Below the pieces are notes generated by a model, which saw only the letters and a program-made list of their open reading frames with translations, ran no database searches and was not told the origin of the DNA. The translations under genes and the position numbers were made by a program. A DNA stretch of 64,000 nucleotides, from assembly GCA_002490665.1 (NCBI GenBank), contig DKUL01000053.1, positions 1-64,000 of the forward strand, in the 5' to 3' direction. Below are positions 6,384-14,471 of this stretch, in pieces (position 1 is the first letter of the stretch; the number at the start of each line of letters is the position of its first letter). The stretch is from Lachnospiraceae bacterium UBA7205 (GTDB lineage Bacteria > Bacillota > Clostridia > Lachnospirales > Lachnospiraceae).

Positions 6384-7769
6384 ATGAGTAGTGAACGAGG
6401 TGTAAAAACGCAGGAAAACAAGATGGGCGTCATGCCTGTTGACAAGCTGCTTCTGAATATGTCCCTGCCAATGATGGTTTCCATGTTGGTTCAGGCGCTT
6501 TACAATATCGTGGACAGCATCTTTGTGGCAAAGCTAAGCGAGAATGCGCTCACGGCGGTATCGCTTGCGTTCCCGATACAGACACTTTTGATAGCGGTTG
6601 GAACGGGTACTGGCGTAGGCGTCAATTCCCTGCTGTCGAAACAGCTGGGTGAAAAGAATTTCAAACAGGTAAGTAAGACGGCAATGAATGGAATTTTCTT
6701 GGCGCTTCTAAGCTATATTGCCTTCGTGATTGTGGGAATTGTGGGTGTCGGTCCATTTTATGCAAGCCAGATTAAGGATGCGGATCCGGAAATATATACG
6801 ATGGGTGTACAGTACCTGACAATTGTATGCGTATGCTCTTTTGGATTATATGCGCAGCTTGTATTTGAGAAGCTCCTGCAGTCCACGGGAAAGACGCTGT
6901 ATTCCATGATAACACAGGCAGTCGGTGCAATTATCAACATTATCCTGGATCCCATAATGATTTTCGGCCTGTTTGGAATGCCGGCGCTTGGTGTCGCGGG
7001 CGCGGCAATCGCCACGGTAATCGGGCAGATTGTGGGAGGAACGCTGGGACTGTATTTCAATATAAGGAAAAATAAGGAAATTACGTTGTCACTGAAAGGA
7101 TTCCGGCCGGATGGCTATACGATTGGAAACATCTATAAGGTCGGCGTACCTTCCATTATCATGCAGGCAATTGGCTCGGTCATGACTTATGGCATGAATA
7201 TGATACTGATTACGTTTTCGGCGACGGCGACGGCAGTGTTCGGGGTATATTTCAAGCTGCAGAGCTTTTTCTTTATGCCGGTATTCGGACTGAATAACGG
7301 AATGATACCGATTGTGGCATACAATTACGGGGCAGGCAAACGAAGCCGCCTGATTAAGGCGATAAAGTGCAGCCTTGTGTATGCGTTTGTCCTGTTATTT
7401 GCGGGCTTTATTGTGTTTGAGACGATGCCAGCCGCATTGCTTGGGATGTTCGACGCATCAGAGGAGATGCTTGCCATCGGTGTTCCGGCGCTGCGCATTA
7501 TCTGCGTGCATTTTTTGCTTGCATGGTTCTGTATTATTGCAGGGTCTGTATTTCAGGCGCTTGGAAATGGTGTATACAGCCTTGTTGTGTCTGTCGCAAG
7601 ACAGCTTGTGGTTTTGCTTCCGGCAGCATTTATCCTCGCGAGGCTTGGCGGGCTCCATGCGGTCTGGTGGGCATTTCCGATTGCAGAGGGAATGTCGCTC
7701 TGCGCATCTGCGTTTTTTATGATAAAGATTAATAAAAAAGTTATCAGTAAAGTACCGGATAATGCCTGA
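6384..7769 (+). CDS. MATE family multidrug/metabolite exporter
   Basis: 461 residues with twelve predicted membrane helices in two homologous halves. Typical MATE signatures include MSLPMMVSMLVQALYNIVDS near residue 28 and AYNYGAGKR near 315. These proteins export cationic drugs or metabolites in exchange for Na+ or H+. It starts 23 bp after lysC with GAGGAG and ends at a terminator, so it may be co-transcribed with the amino acid genes; its substrate cannot be read from sequence. Confidence 0.93.
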   Translation: MSSERGVKTQENKMGVMPVDKLLLNMSLPMMVSMLVQALYNIVDSIFVAKLSENALTAVSLAFPIQTLLIAVGTGTGVGVNSLLSKQLGEKNFKQVSKTAMNGIFLALLSYIAFVIVGIVGVGPFYASQIKDADPEIYTMGVQYLTIVCVCSFGLYAQLVFEKLLQSTGKTLYSMITQAVGAIINIILDPIMIFGLFGMPALGVAGAAIATVIGQIVGGTLGLYFNIRKNKEITLSLKGFRPDGYTIGNIYKVGVPSIIMQAIGSVMTYGMNMILITFSATATAVFGVYFKLQSFFFMPVFGLNNGMIPIVAYNYGAGKRSRLIKAIKCSLVYAFVLLFAGFIVFETMPAALLGMFDASEEMLAIGVPALRIICVHFLLAWFCIIAGSVFQALGNGVYSLVVSVARQLVVLLPAAFILARLGGLHAVWWAFPIAEGMSLCASAFFMIKINKKVISKVPDNA

Positions 7770-7783
7770 CTTTTTACTGGGAA

Positions 7784-7821
7784 GATGAATCACTGGCTGT
7801 CCGTGCCGGTGGTTCATTTTT
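7784..7821 (+). terminator. Terminator after the MATE gene
   Basis: GATGAATCACTGGC pairs with GCCGGTGGTTCATT (two G-U pairs), followed by TTTT. Confidence 0.8.
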
Positions 7822-7900
7822 AGAATATTCGTAATGGCGGGAGCCAATGTGAGGTGTTTACTTCAGGATGTGCCTGAGGGGATTGAGAAGGAAATATATA

Positions 7901-8089
7901 GTGAAGAGAATCGTGATTGTAGAGGATGACAGAAAATTGAATGACGGAATTGTGCTGGCTCTGAAAAGTGACCTGTATGCATTTTCACAGTATGCTGCGC
8001 TTGCAGGAATCGTGTCATTTTTCGCGTCAGGGCTGACGTGGTATCTATTTTTACAGGAAAGAGAAGAAAATGCTGCAACGGTTGTATGA
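7901..8089 (+). pseudogene. Response regulator fragment fused by deletion to a histidine kinase membrane segment
   Basis: From GTG 7901 (AGAAGGAA upstream) the frame reads KRIVIVEDDRKLNDGIVLAL, the first ~24 residues of an OmpR-type receiver including its acidic pocket. It then switches abruptly to a transmembrane segment (LAGIVSFFASGLTWYLFLQ) typical of a sensor kinase, and stops at 8087-8089. The rest of the receiver, the DNA-binding domain and the start of the kinase are missing. The kinase continues in the next frame from 8070. This looks like a large internal deletion plus a frameshift. Confidence 0.75.
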
Positions 8090-8978
8090 TGTCATTGAAT
8101 GGGCTGAGGGGCAAAGCGCCGGCAAGGAGGCTGATACGGCGTGCATGTCAGGAGACAGGGATACAGATGAATTGAAAAAGAAAGCGTCGGAAACAGACTC
8201 GGAGGAAAAGGTTTCCATGATTGAGGATAAGTTTCGTCGTTTTGTAAATGGCTGTCTGCTGGAAAATGAGAATAACCGTCAGCAGAAGCAGGTGATTCAG
8301 GGGCTGATTTCTGACATTTCCCATCAGACACTTACGCCCATAGCCAATCTGAAACTGTATGCGGAGTTATTACAGGAACTGGTCTGCAACCGGACAGGAT
8401 TTGATGATGCGGTTGATTCCGAACTGTCAGAAGTCATGGACACACTGTACGGGCAGACGGAAAAACTGGATTTTCTGATTCAGTCCCTCGTCATGCTCTC
8501 GCGGATGGAAACCGGGCTGATTGGCGTGCACGTACAGGCAGGGAATATACAGAGCCTGTTTGATATCGTGCATCGGGAGTACAGGAAAAAGGCTTCCGAA
8601 AAAAGGATAACGCTCACTTTTGAGGAGAGCAGCCTGCGTGCGGTTTTTGACTTGAAGTGGATGGGGGAGGCGCTGGGGAATATTGTGGATAATGCGGTCA
8701 AGTATACGCAGACAGGTGGAAAAGTGCATATCTCTGCGCGGGTGTATACGTTCTTTGTGCGGATTGACGTGGCAGACAATGGCATCGGAATCGCACCGGA
8801 GGATTTTCACCGGATTTTCACTAGATTTTACAGGTGTCTGTCAGCGGACGACCAGCCGGGTGTCGGAATCGGGCTGTATCTGGCAAGGGAGATAGTGCAG
8901 GCGCAGGGAGGGTATGTTAAAGTGGCGTCAAAGGAGAAAGAGGGCTCGCTGTTCTCGGTCTTTCTGCCGGTTCCTTAA
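8070..8978 (+). pseudogene. Cytoplasmic part of a histidine kinase, frameshifted remnant
   Basis: 302 residues: dimerisation/phosphoacceptor helix with SDISHQTLTPIANLKLY (about residues 89-105), then an ATPase domain with N box ALGNIVDNAVKYT, G1 DNGIGIA and G2 GVGIGLYLA. The membrane segment is encoded one frame away at 7985-8060, so the protein no longer has its anchor. In related kinases the box reads HQTKTP; here the lysine is leucine. The catalytic residues otherwise look intact, so a soluble product starting at 8070 cannot be ruled out. Its partner regulator is destroyed. The downstream ABC transporter is its likely former target. Confidence 0.7.
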
Positions 8979-9020
8979 GGGGAATGGTATAAATAATAAT
9001 GCTAAATCATTATAAATGTA

Positions 9021-9049
9021 TTGACTTAGTATTGCTTGTTTGCTATTCT
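9021..9049 (+). promoter_or_regulatory. Promoter of the toxin-antitoxin pair
   Basis: TTGACT (9021-9026), 17 bases, TATTCT (9044-9049), 39 bp before the antitoxin ATG. Confidence 0.65.
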
Positions 9050-9087
9050 TATGGTGGAAATGGAGTAGGTGCAGGAGGGTATTGTAA

Positions 9088-9381
9088 ATGGCAAGTACGA
9101 TTCAGGTAAGAGTAGATGATGATTTAAAAACAAAGTCAGATGCATTGTTTAAAGATTTGGGAACAGATACCACAACTGCTATCCGTATGTTTTTAACGCA
9201 GGCGCTGGCAGTAAATGGTTTTCCGTTTGAAATAAAAAGGACAACTGCAAATCCGTATGAAGCATTAACAGAACAAGAAATATTAGATAAGCTTGAGAAA
9301 TCGCGAGAGCACGCAGCGCAGGGGATATATAAGGAGGCGGAAGAAGTTTCGCGTGATATGAGGGCAAAATATGGATTATAA
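9088..9381 (+). CDS. RelB/DinJ family antitoxin
   Basis: 97 residues. The N-terminal ribbon-helix-helix (STIQVRVDDDLKTKSDALF, then LGTDTTTAIRMFLTQAL) binds DNA and autoregulates the operon. The C-terminal part (about 55-97, acidic and helical) would wrap the toxin. It is preceded by GCAGGAGG and overlaps the toxin gene by 11 bp, the usual coupling that keeps antitoxin in excess. The pair lies between the kinase remnant and its ABC transporter, interrupting the usual operon. Confidence 0.92.
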   Translation: MASTIQVRVDDDLKTKSDALFKDLGTDTTTAIRMFLTQALAVNGFPFEIKRTTANPYEALTEQEILDKLEKSREHAAQGIYKEAEEVSRDMRAKYGL

Positions 9382-9685
9382 AGTAGTAGTTACAAGAGAT
9401 GCAGAAGAGGACTTAGAGCGTTTTATCAAATATCTCATTATTGAGAAAAAGAGTATGCAGGCGGCAGGAAATGTATTGAATGATTATGATGTGACAATTG
9501 AAATTCTAAAGCATGTGGCAGGAAGTCTGAAGCTGTGTGATAATCCAAGACTGCGTCAGTTAGGATATCGTCGCATTAACTTTTTAAGTCACAGATATTT
9601 TATGCTGTATCGTATCGTGGATGATGTTGTTTTTGTAGATAATATTTTTCATGAGTTGCAGGATTATGAAAATAAGATATATTAA
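9371..9685 (+). CDS. RelE/ParE superfamily toxin
   Basis: 104 residues with the RelE/ParE core: YKVVVTRDAEEDLERFIKYL at the start, a middle helix, then GYRRINFLSHRYFMLYRIVD and VFVDNIFHELQDYEN. Members either cut mRNA on the ribosome or poison gyrase; which one applies here is not clear from the sequence. It follows the DinJ-type antitoxin with an 11-bp overlap. A terminator follows at 9706. Confidence 0.9.
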   Translation: MDYKVVVTRDAEEDLERFIKYLIIEKKSMQAAGNVLNDYDVTIEILKHVAGSLKLCDNPRLRQLGYRRINFLSHRYFMLYRIVDDVVFVDNIFHELQDYENKIY

Positions 9686-9705
9686 TAGTATATGCAGGCA
9701 AAGAT

Positions 9706-9737
9706 AAAAGGGATGATTATTTCGCCCTTTTTATTTT
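9706..9737 (+). terminator. Terminator of the toxin-antitoxin operon
   Basis: AAAAGGG (9706-9712) pairs with CCCTTTT (9725-9731), followed by a T-rich tract. Confidence 0.7.
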
Positions 9738-9792
9738 TGCCCAATTATTTCAATCCTGTTACATTTCAGAAACCGGATTGTGATATTTGTGT

Positions 9793-9837
9793 GATATATT
9801 ATACTGGTGGTCGAAAAGACTAACCGCTCAGCATAAA
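9793..9837. repeat. Dispersed repeat A, copy 2
   Basis: GATATATTATACTGGTGG, then TCGAAAAGAC and TAACCGCTCAGCATAAA. It ends 27 bp before the ABC ATPase start codon. TTGTGA at 9778 with the TATACT inside the repeat would form a fair promoter, so this copy may drive the transporter. Confidence 0.8.
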
Positions 9838-9864
9838 GGAATCAGGAAAAGGGGGACAGACGGG

Positions 9865-10527
9865 ATGAAGATATTAAAAATCAGGCAGCTCACAAAAATA
9901 TACGGTATGGGCGAGACTGCGGTGCATGCTCTGGACGGCGTGAGCTTTGAGGTGGAGCGCGGGGAATTTGTGTCTGTGGTGGGGACATCGGGCAGCGGCA
10001 AATCCACAATGCTCCATATGATTGGCGGGCTGGACAGGCCGACCTCGGGTGAGGTGATTGTAGATGGCAGGACGCTGGGGGATATGGACGACGAGGCGCT
10101 TACGATTTTCCGGCGCAGGAATATCGGGTTTGTCTTCCAGCAGTACAATCTGATTCCCATGCTGAACGTGTGGGAGAACGTGGTACTGCCGGCGAAGCTT
10201 GATGGAAGGAAGCCGCAGAAACAGTATGTGGAGATGGTGCTGGACACGCTGGGACTCTCGGGCAAAACTGCAAATCTGCCATGTACGTTGTCCGGCGGTC
10301 AGCAGCAGCGGGTTGCCATCGCGAGAGCGCTTGCGGCAAAACCCAGTCTCCTGCTCTGTGACGAGCCGACAGGAAACCTCGATTCGCAGACAAGCCAGGA
10401 CGTGCTGGGGCTGCTGAAGGTGACGAGCGGGCAGTTTCACCAGACAATTCTCATGATTACGCACAATGAGGAAATTGCACAGCTGGCGGACCGGATTTTG
10501 CGGATAGAGGATGGCAGGCTGAAATAA
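9865..10527 (+). CDS. ABC transporter ATP-binding protein (BceA/LolD-like)
   Basis: 220 residues from ATG 9865. Walker A GTSGSGKST (about 40-48), Q-loop in FVFQQYNLIP, signature LSGGQQQR, Walker B LLLCDEPTG and switch His in ITHNEE are all present, so it should hydrolyse ATP. This subfamily pairs with FtsX-type permeases in antimicrobial peptide sensing/resistance. It precedes such a permease (10640) but the two are separated by a large inverted repeat. A longer frame from 9787 reads through repeat A and is rejected. Confidence 0.93.
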   Translation: MKILKIRQLTKIYGMGETAVHALDGVSFEVERGEFVSVVGTSGSGKSTMLHMIGGLDRPTSGEVIVDGRTLGDMDDEALTIFRRRNIGFVFQQYNLIPMLNVWENVVLPAKLDGRKPQKQYVEMVLDTLGLSGKTANLPCTLSGGQQQRVAIARALAAKPSLLLCDEPTGNLDSQTSQDVLGLLKVTSGQFHQTILMITHNEEIAQLADRILRIEDGRLK

Positions 10528-10536
10528 GAGGGGTTA

Positions 10537-10597
10537 GTGTGAAAAATACTTCTAAGGCAGCAAAAGACGCTACCTAAGAAGTATTAAAATTTCACAC
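10537..10597. repeat. Long inverted repeat between ATPase and permease genes
   Basis: GTGTGAAA+AATACTTCT (5' arm) pairs with AGAAGTATT+TTTCACAC (3' arm), continuing inward through AGG/CCT. Around 20 pairs with a four-base bulge and a short A-rich loop. It is too long for an ordinary terminator and lacks a T run. It could modulate the ATPase:permease ratio or be a small inserted element. Confidence 0.6.
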
Positions 10598-10639
10598 AGT
10601 ATCTATTTGAGCCGCCCAAGGCGGCATGGGGGGATTAAT

Positions 10640-12757
10640 ATGGTAAAGGTTGAGAACAGGGATACGTTATGGCTTTTGACGGTGCGTTTTCTGAAAAATA
10701 ACCGCGGGCGGAGCCGAATCGCGGTACTGGCGATTGTGCTGACAACGACGTTGTTTACCAGCCTGTTTACAGGGGCTGTCTCAATGATGCTTTCCAAACT
10801 TGAGGCGGACAAGAAGACATACAGCGCATGGTCGCATGTCGTTTTGCAGGACGTCACGAGGGATGAGGCACAAAGGGTGTCTGATGTACTGGAAAAAAGT
10901 GATTTTGTGGAACGTTTTGGTGTCAATACATTTGTCGGGACACTACAGGATGAGCGGATTCCGTTTCAGACGGAGGTGCGCGCGGCGGATTGGAATGCCG
11001 CATCTGCCTTCTGCAATGCGCCGGTTCAGGGGCGTCTGCCTGAAAAGAAGGATGAGATTGCACTCAGCTCGCTTGTGCTGGATGCGCTTGGAATCGAGTA
11101 CAGAAATCCGATGAAAAATCATGATAAGATTACATTGACAATCGCCATTGACAATGCAGACGGCAAAGAGGAACTGGTGACGCACGCATTTTATCTCTGT
11201 GGCTGGTGGGAGGGCGATGCATCTGATTACAGTCAGTATGCATGGGTGTCAGAGACGTCTGCCGGGGAGATTGTACCCGGAGTCACACGTGATGCGCTGG
11301 AACATGGGGCGATGAGCGGAGCCGTCGGTTTTTCTGTCTGGTATAAAAATCTGTGGAATCTGCGTCAGAAGACAGACGAATTGGGAAAGCGGTGCCTTTT
11401 TTTGCAGACGGGAGCACAAAACGGTGGATTTCAGATAAATCCTGCCTATGAGGGGCTTATCGGCGGTGACGGCATGTCGCTGTCCGGTGTCTTCTCATTG
11501 ATACTGCTGATTGTGCTTGCAGGGTATCTGATTATTTATAATATTTTCAGCATTTCCATCAAGACCGATCTGCGCACATATGGTCTGCTCAAAAATGTCG
11601 GCACGACGGGGAGACAGCTTGCGCGGATTGTGCATATGCAGGCATTCTGCCTGTGTCTTGCAGGGATTCCCGCAGGGCTTTTTATGGGATATGGCTGCGG
11701 GGTGCTGATAAGTCCGGCGCTGACAGCGGACATTGACAGCCTTGGACATCTGCGTCAGACTACAGTCAGCACCAGTCCGTTCATTTTTGCGGCAGCCGCC
11801 GTGCTTGCGCTGGTGACGGTTTATCTGTCCTGCATACAGGCGTGCAGGATTGTGGCGCGGGTCTCACCAGTCGAGGCGCTGTGCATTGCGGAAGGCGGAC
11901 AGGCTGTCAGCAGGGCAAAAAGACGTGCGGACGGCGTGCGTGAGCGGAATATGGCAGCTGCATGGTGGGGAATGGCGCTGGGAAATTTCAGGCGCATCTG
12001 GAAAAGGGGAATGATTGTCATGGTTTCAATTGCGCTTTCGCTTGTGATGCTAAACGGAATCTTTATGATGGTTCGCGGCTATGACCTTGATGCATACCAG
12101 CGTGTATACATGGCATCGGATTTTGCGGTTGACAGGCTTCCGGCTTATGCGCCGTACGCCGTGATGGACGCAATTACGTCAGATATCCAGGCACAGCTCA
12201 ACGTCTGCCCCTATGCAGAGCGCATCGGTTATGTGCGTTATTCGGAGGAATATCACGAGATGGAACCGCATTTGTATCAGGTGTGGGAACAGATTGCGCA
12301 GGAAAGGCTCAGCGGCAGGTGGCTGGAAAGCTGGGAGCAGATGAAGGCGGAGAATCAGATGAAAATAATGCTGATGGGAATTGACCGGGCGGTGTTTGAC
12401 AAGCTGGAGTGGTGCGGGACGGCGTGCACATGGGAGACGTTTTCGCGCGGGGATGGCGTGATTGTGGACAGTCCGCTTCTGGAAGTCGTGGGGATGACAA
12501 AAAGGCAGATATGCAAAATGCTCATGGCAGAGGGATGCCTGTATCTGTTCGGCGCTTTTTTGCTTGCGGTGTCCGTGACAGTCCTGTTTGGTGCAAAATT
12601 ACTGACAGCTGCCCTGGGACAGGCGTTTTTCTTCAACATCAAAGTTACGGTGCTGCCATGTGTGGTCTTACTGCCGTTTCTTGTGGTGGTTGCAGTTCTC
12701 ATTCCGCTTGGACAGTTTTGGCAGATGAGCCAGGAGAGCGTCGTGGAGCGGTTGTAA
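10640..12757 (+). CDS. FtsX-like ABC permease, probably internally deleted
   Basis: 705 residues from ATG 10640 (GGGGGGAT upstream). An N-terminal helix (RIAVLAIVLTTTLFTSLFTG), an extracellular region, then an FtsX block with TDLRTYGLLKNVGTTGRQLA near 315, and a helix from about 450. Near residue 615 the sequence passes from GDGVIVDS directly to PLLEVVGMTKRQICKMLMAEG. In related permeases VIVDS lies in the second extracellular domain, while the GMTKRQ-type motif follows a later membrane helix. The material between, about a hundred residues or more, appears lost in frame. It belongs with the ATPase at 9865. Function is doubtful. Confidence 0.8.
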   Translation: MVKVENRDTLWLLTVRFLKNNRGRSRIAVLAIVLTTTLFTSLFTGAVSMMLSKLEADKKTYSAWSHVVLQDVTRDEAQRVSDVLEKSDFVERFGVNTFVGTLQDERIPFQTEVRAADWNAASAFCNAPVQGRLPEKKDEIALSSLVLDALGIEYRNPMKNHDKITLTIAIDNADGKEELVTHAFYLCGWWEGDASDYSQYAWVSETSAGEIVPGVTRDALEHGAMSGAVGFSVWYKNLWNLRQKTDELGKRCLFLQTGAQNGGFQINPAYEGLIGGDGMSLSGVFSLILLIVLAGYLIIYNIFSISIKTDLRTYGLLKNVGTTGRQLARIVHMQAFCLCLAGIPAGLFMGYGCGVLISPALTADIDSLGHLRQTTVSTSPFIFAAAAVLALVTVYLSCIQACRIVARVSPVEALCIAEGGQAVSRAKRRADGVRERNMAAAWWGMALGNFRRIWKRGMIVMVSIALSLVMLNGIFMMVRGYDLDAYQRVYMASDFAVDRLPAYAPYAVMDAITSDIQAQLNVCPYAERIGYVRYSEEYHEMEPHLYQVWEQIAQERLSGRWLESWEQMKAENQMKIMLMGIDRAVFDKLEWCGTACTWETFSRGDGVIVDSPLLEVVGMTKRQICKMLMAEGCLYLFGAFLLAVSVTVLFGAKLLTAALGQAFFFNIKVTVLPCVVLLPFLVVVAVLIPLGQFWQMSQESVVERL

Positions 12758-12790
12758 GGAATGCGGCCACGCATATATGGTCTGACAATA

Positions 12791-12845
12791 AAACGGATGA
12801 TAAATGGAAATAAAACGGTTGACAAACGGATAAAAAACGGATAAG
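12791..12845. promoter_or_regulatory. Five tandem 11-bp repeats over a promoter
   Basis: AAACGG (AAATGG in the second) begins at 12791, 12802, 12813, 12824 and 12835, exactly 11 bp apart, so the same face of the helix is presented each time. The repeats span the -35 box and spacer of the promoter at 12819-12847. This is the geometry expected for cooperative binding of a regulator, possibly the HTH protein encoded immediately downstream. Confidence 0.7.
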
Positions 12846-12847
12846 AT
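12819..12847 (+). promoter_or_regulatory. Promoter of the HTH-Uma2 gene
   Basis: TTGACA (12819-12824), 17 bases, TAAGAT (12842-12847). It is embedded in the 11-bp repeats. Confidence 0.75.
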
Positions 12848-12891
12848 ATATATAGAATTTTACGGACAGGGTAATCTGGCAGGAGGCAGTT

Positions 12892-13680
12892 ATGACGATA
12901 GAGGAAATGAAACAGAAAAAGTTGCAGAAGGGCTACAGCTATGCACAGCTTTCCGACTGGTCGGGTGTGCCGCTTGGCACTGTCCAGAAGATTTTTTCGG
13001 GGGAGACGGCGCATCCGCGGTATGCCACGCTTCATGCGCTGGAGCAGGCATTGAAGGAGCAGGATGGCAGTATGGCACTGAATGACAGCGCTGTTTTTTC
13101 TTATGGGGATTCCAATGAAAAAAAACAGGGAGAATATACGGTTGGGGATTATTTTGCCATACCGGATGAGACCAGGGTGGAACTCATCGACGGGGTGATT
13201 TATGATTTGGCAGTGCCGACATTTGACCACCAGAGGATTGCAGGGGAGATTTACAGGCAGATTGCCAACTATATCATGGATAACAACGGAAAGTGTGAGG
13301 CAGTCATGGCGCCGATTGATGTACAGCTTGACTGTGACGACAAAACTATGGTACAGCCGGATGTCCTGATTCTGTGCAATAATGAGAAGATATTGAAAGG
13401 GAGGGTGTTCGGCGCACCGGACTTTGTGCTGGAAGTGGTTTCGCCGTCAACGAAGCGGAAGGATTATTTCAAAAAGCTTGAGAAATACGAGAATGCCGGC
13501 GTGCGCGAGTACTGGATACTTGACCCTTACAAAAAGCAGCTGCTTGTCTTTTTCTTTGAGGAGGACATCTATGCCCAGCTGCATGATTTGACACAGCCGG
13601 TTCCGGTTTATATCTATGAAGGGAAGCTTTCGATTCGTTTTGAACACATAGAGGAATGGTGTAATCAGATGGACAGGTAG
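12892..13680 (+). CDS. HTH domain fused to Uma2 (DUF820) nuclease-fold domain
   Basis: 262 residues. Residues 1-60 form an XRE-like helix-turn-helix (YSYAQLSDWSGVPLGTVQKI). Residues ~78-255 are a Uma2 domain of the PD-(D/E)XK superfamily: ELIDGVIYDLAVPTFDHQRI, then VQPDVLILC, FVLEVVSPSTKRKDYFKKL and REYWILDP. The acidic residues and the ExxSPST..D..KK motif are present. Natural substrates of Uma2 proteins are unknown; they are often very numerous and mobile. AGGAGG precedes the ATG. The HTH part could bind the five repeats just upstream. Confidence 0.88.
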   Translation: MTIEEMKQKKLQKGYSYAQLSDWSGVPLGTVQKIFSGETAHPRYATLHALEQALKEQDGSMALNDSAVFSYGDSNEKKQGEYTVGDYFAIPDETRVELIDGVIYDLAVPTFDHQRIAGEIYRQIANYIMDNNGKCEAVMAPIDVQLDCDDKTMVQPDVLILCNNEKILKGRVFGAPDFVLEVVSPSTKRKDYFKKLEKYENAGVREYWILDPYKKQLLVFFFEEDIYAQLHDLTQPVPVYIYEGKLSIRFEHIEEWCNQMDR

Positions 13681-13715
13681 TTCTGTGCGATTCCGAATCA
13701 AGGGGGATGATGAAA

Positions 13716-14438
13716 ATGGTCTGGCAGGGCGGCATCGGACAGATAGGGAGAGAAAGCGAGAAATATCCTTGGCGGATGCGTTCCATTGCAAAGGCACCGG
13801 ACTGCTTGTATTACATGGGTGATATTGATATTCTGAATCAAAATCACAGCATTGCAGTAATTGGCAGCAGGCGTGTGTCACAAAATGGGATGGCGCTTGC
13901 CTATCAGATTGGATATGCGCTTGGCAGGAGGGGAATCAATGTGGTAAACGGACTTGCCCTGGGCTGTGACACGCATGCCCTGTGCGGGGCGCTTGCGGCA
14001 GGCGGAAAATGTGTGGCAGTGATGCCCTGCGGGTTGGAGCAGATCGTTCCCGCTTCCAATCTGTCCCTTGCAAAAAGGCTGCTGTCAAATGGCGGCTGCC
14101 TGGTCAGTGAATATCCTCCCCTGGCGCCTGCACAGAGATATCAGTACGTGGCGCGTGACCGCCTGCAAAGCGGAATCAGCGACGGCGTGCTCGTGATAGA
14201 GGCATCGTGTGACAGCGGTACGATGCACACTGTCCGGTATGCCATAAGGCAGGGGCGCCATCTGGCATGCATCGACAGCCATTTGGTCGGGGAACCTACA
14301 GGTAACCAGTGGATTGCAGGACTGTGCGGCACGCATGTAATGCGGGATGCCGGGGATTTGGATTGTTTTCTTGCCAGGATACGGAGTGGGGCTGCATACC
14401 GGCAGATGGTTCTTGACAGTCCCTTAATTTGTTTATAA
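13716..14438 (+). CDS. DprA/Smf-family protein
   Basis: About 240 residues with the Rossmann-like DprA core: SIAVIGSRRVSQNGMALAY near residue 45, GINVVNGLALGCDTHAL near 74, SGISDGVLVIEASCDSGT near 150. DprA loads RecA on single-stranded DNA during transformation. Here the family's R(N/D)R..SGLS element reads ARDRLQSGISDG, and the N-terminal SAM-like and C-terminal winged-helix domains are absent. It is thus a short paralogue rather than the main dprA. Of the clustered ATGs at 13707, 13710 and 13716, the last has the best spacing from AAGGGGG. Confidence 0.8.
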   Translation: MVWQGGIGQIGRESEKYPWRMRSIAKAPDCLYYMGDIDILNQNHSIAVIGSRRVSQNGMALAYQIGYALGRRGINVVNGLALGCDTHALCGALAAGGKCVAVMPCGLEQIVPASNLSLAKRLLSNGGCLVSEYPPLAPAQRYQYVARDRLQSGISDGVLVIEASCDSGTMHTVRYAIRQGRHLACIDSHLVGEPTGNQWIAGLCGTHVMRDAGDLDCFLARIRSGAAYRQMVLDSPLICL

Positions 14439-14471
14439 AAACAGGGCAGCAGGAGATCGGAGGAGTGGAAA

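Noticed and set aside
12791..12845. CRISPR array
   Set aside because: The repeats are 11-bp units without spacers, and no cas gene is present in the window.
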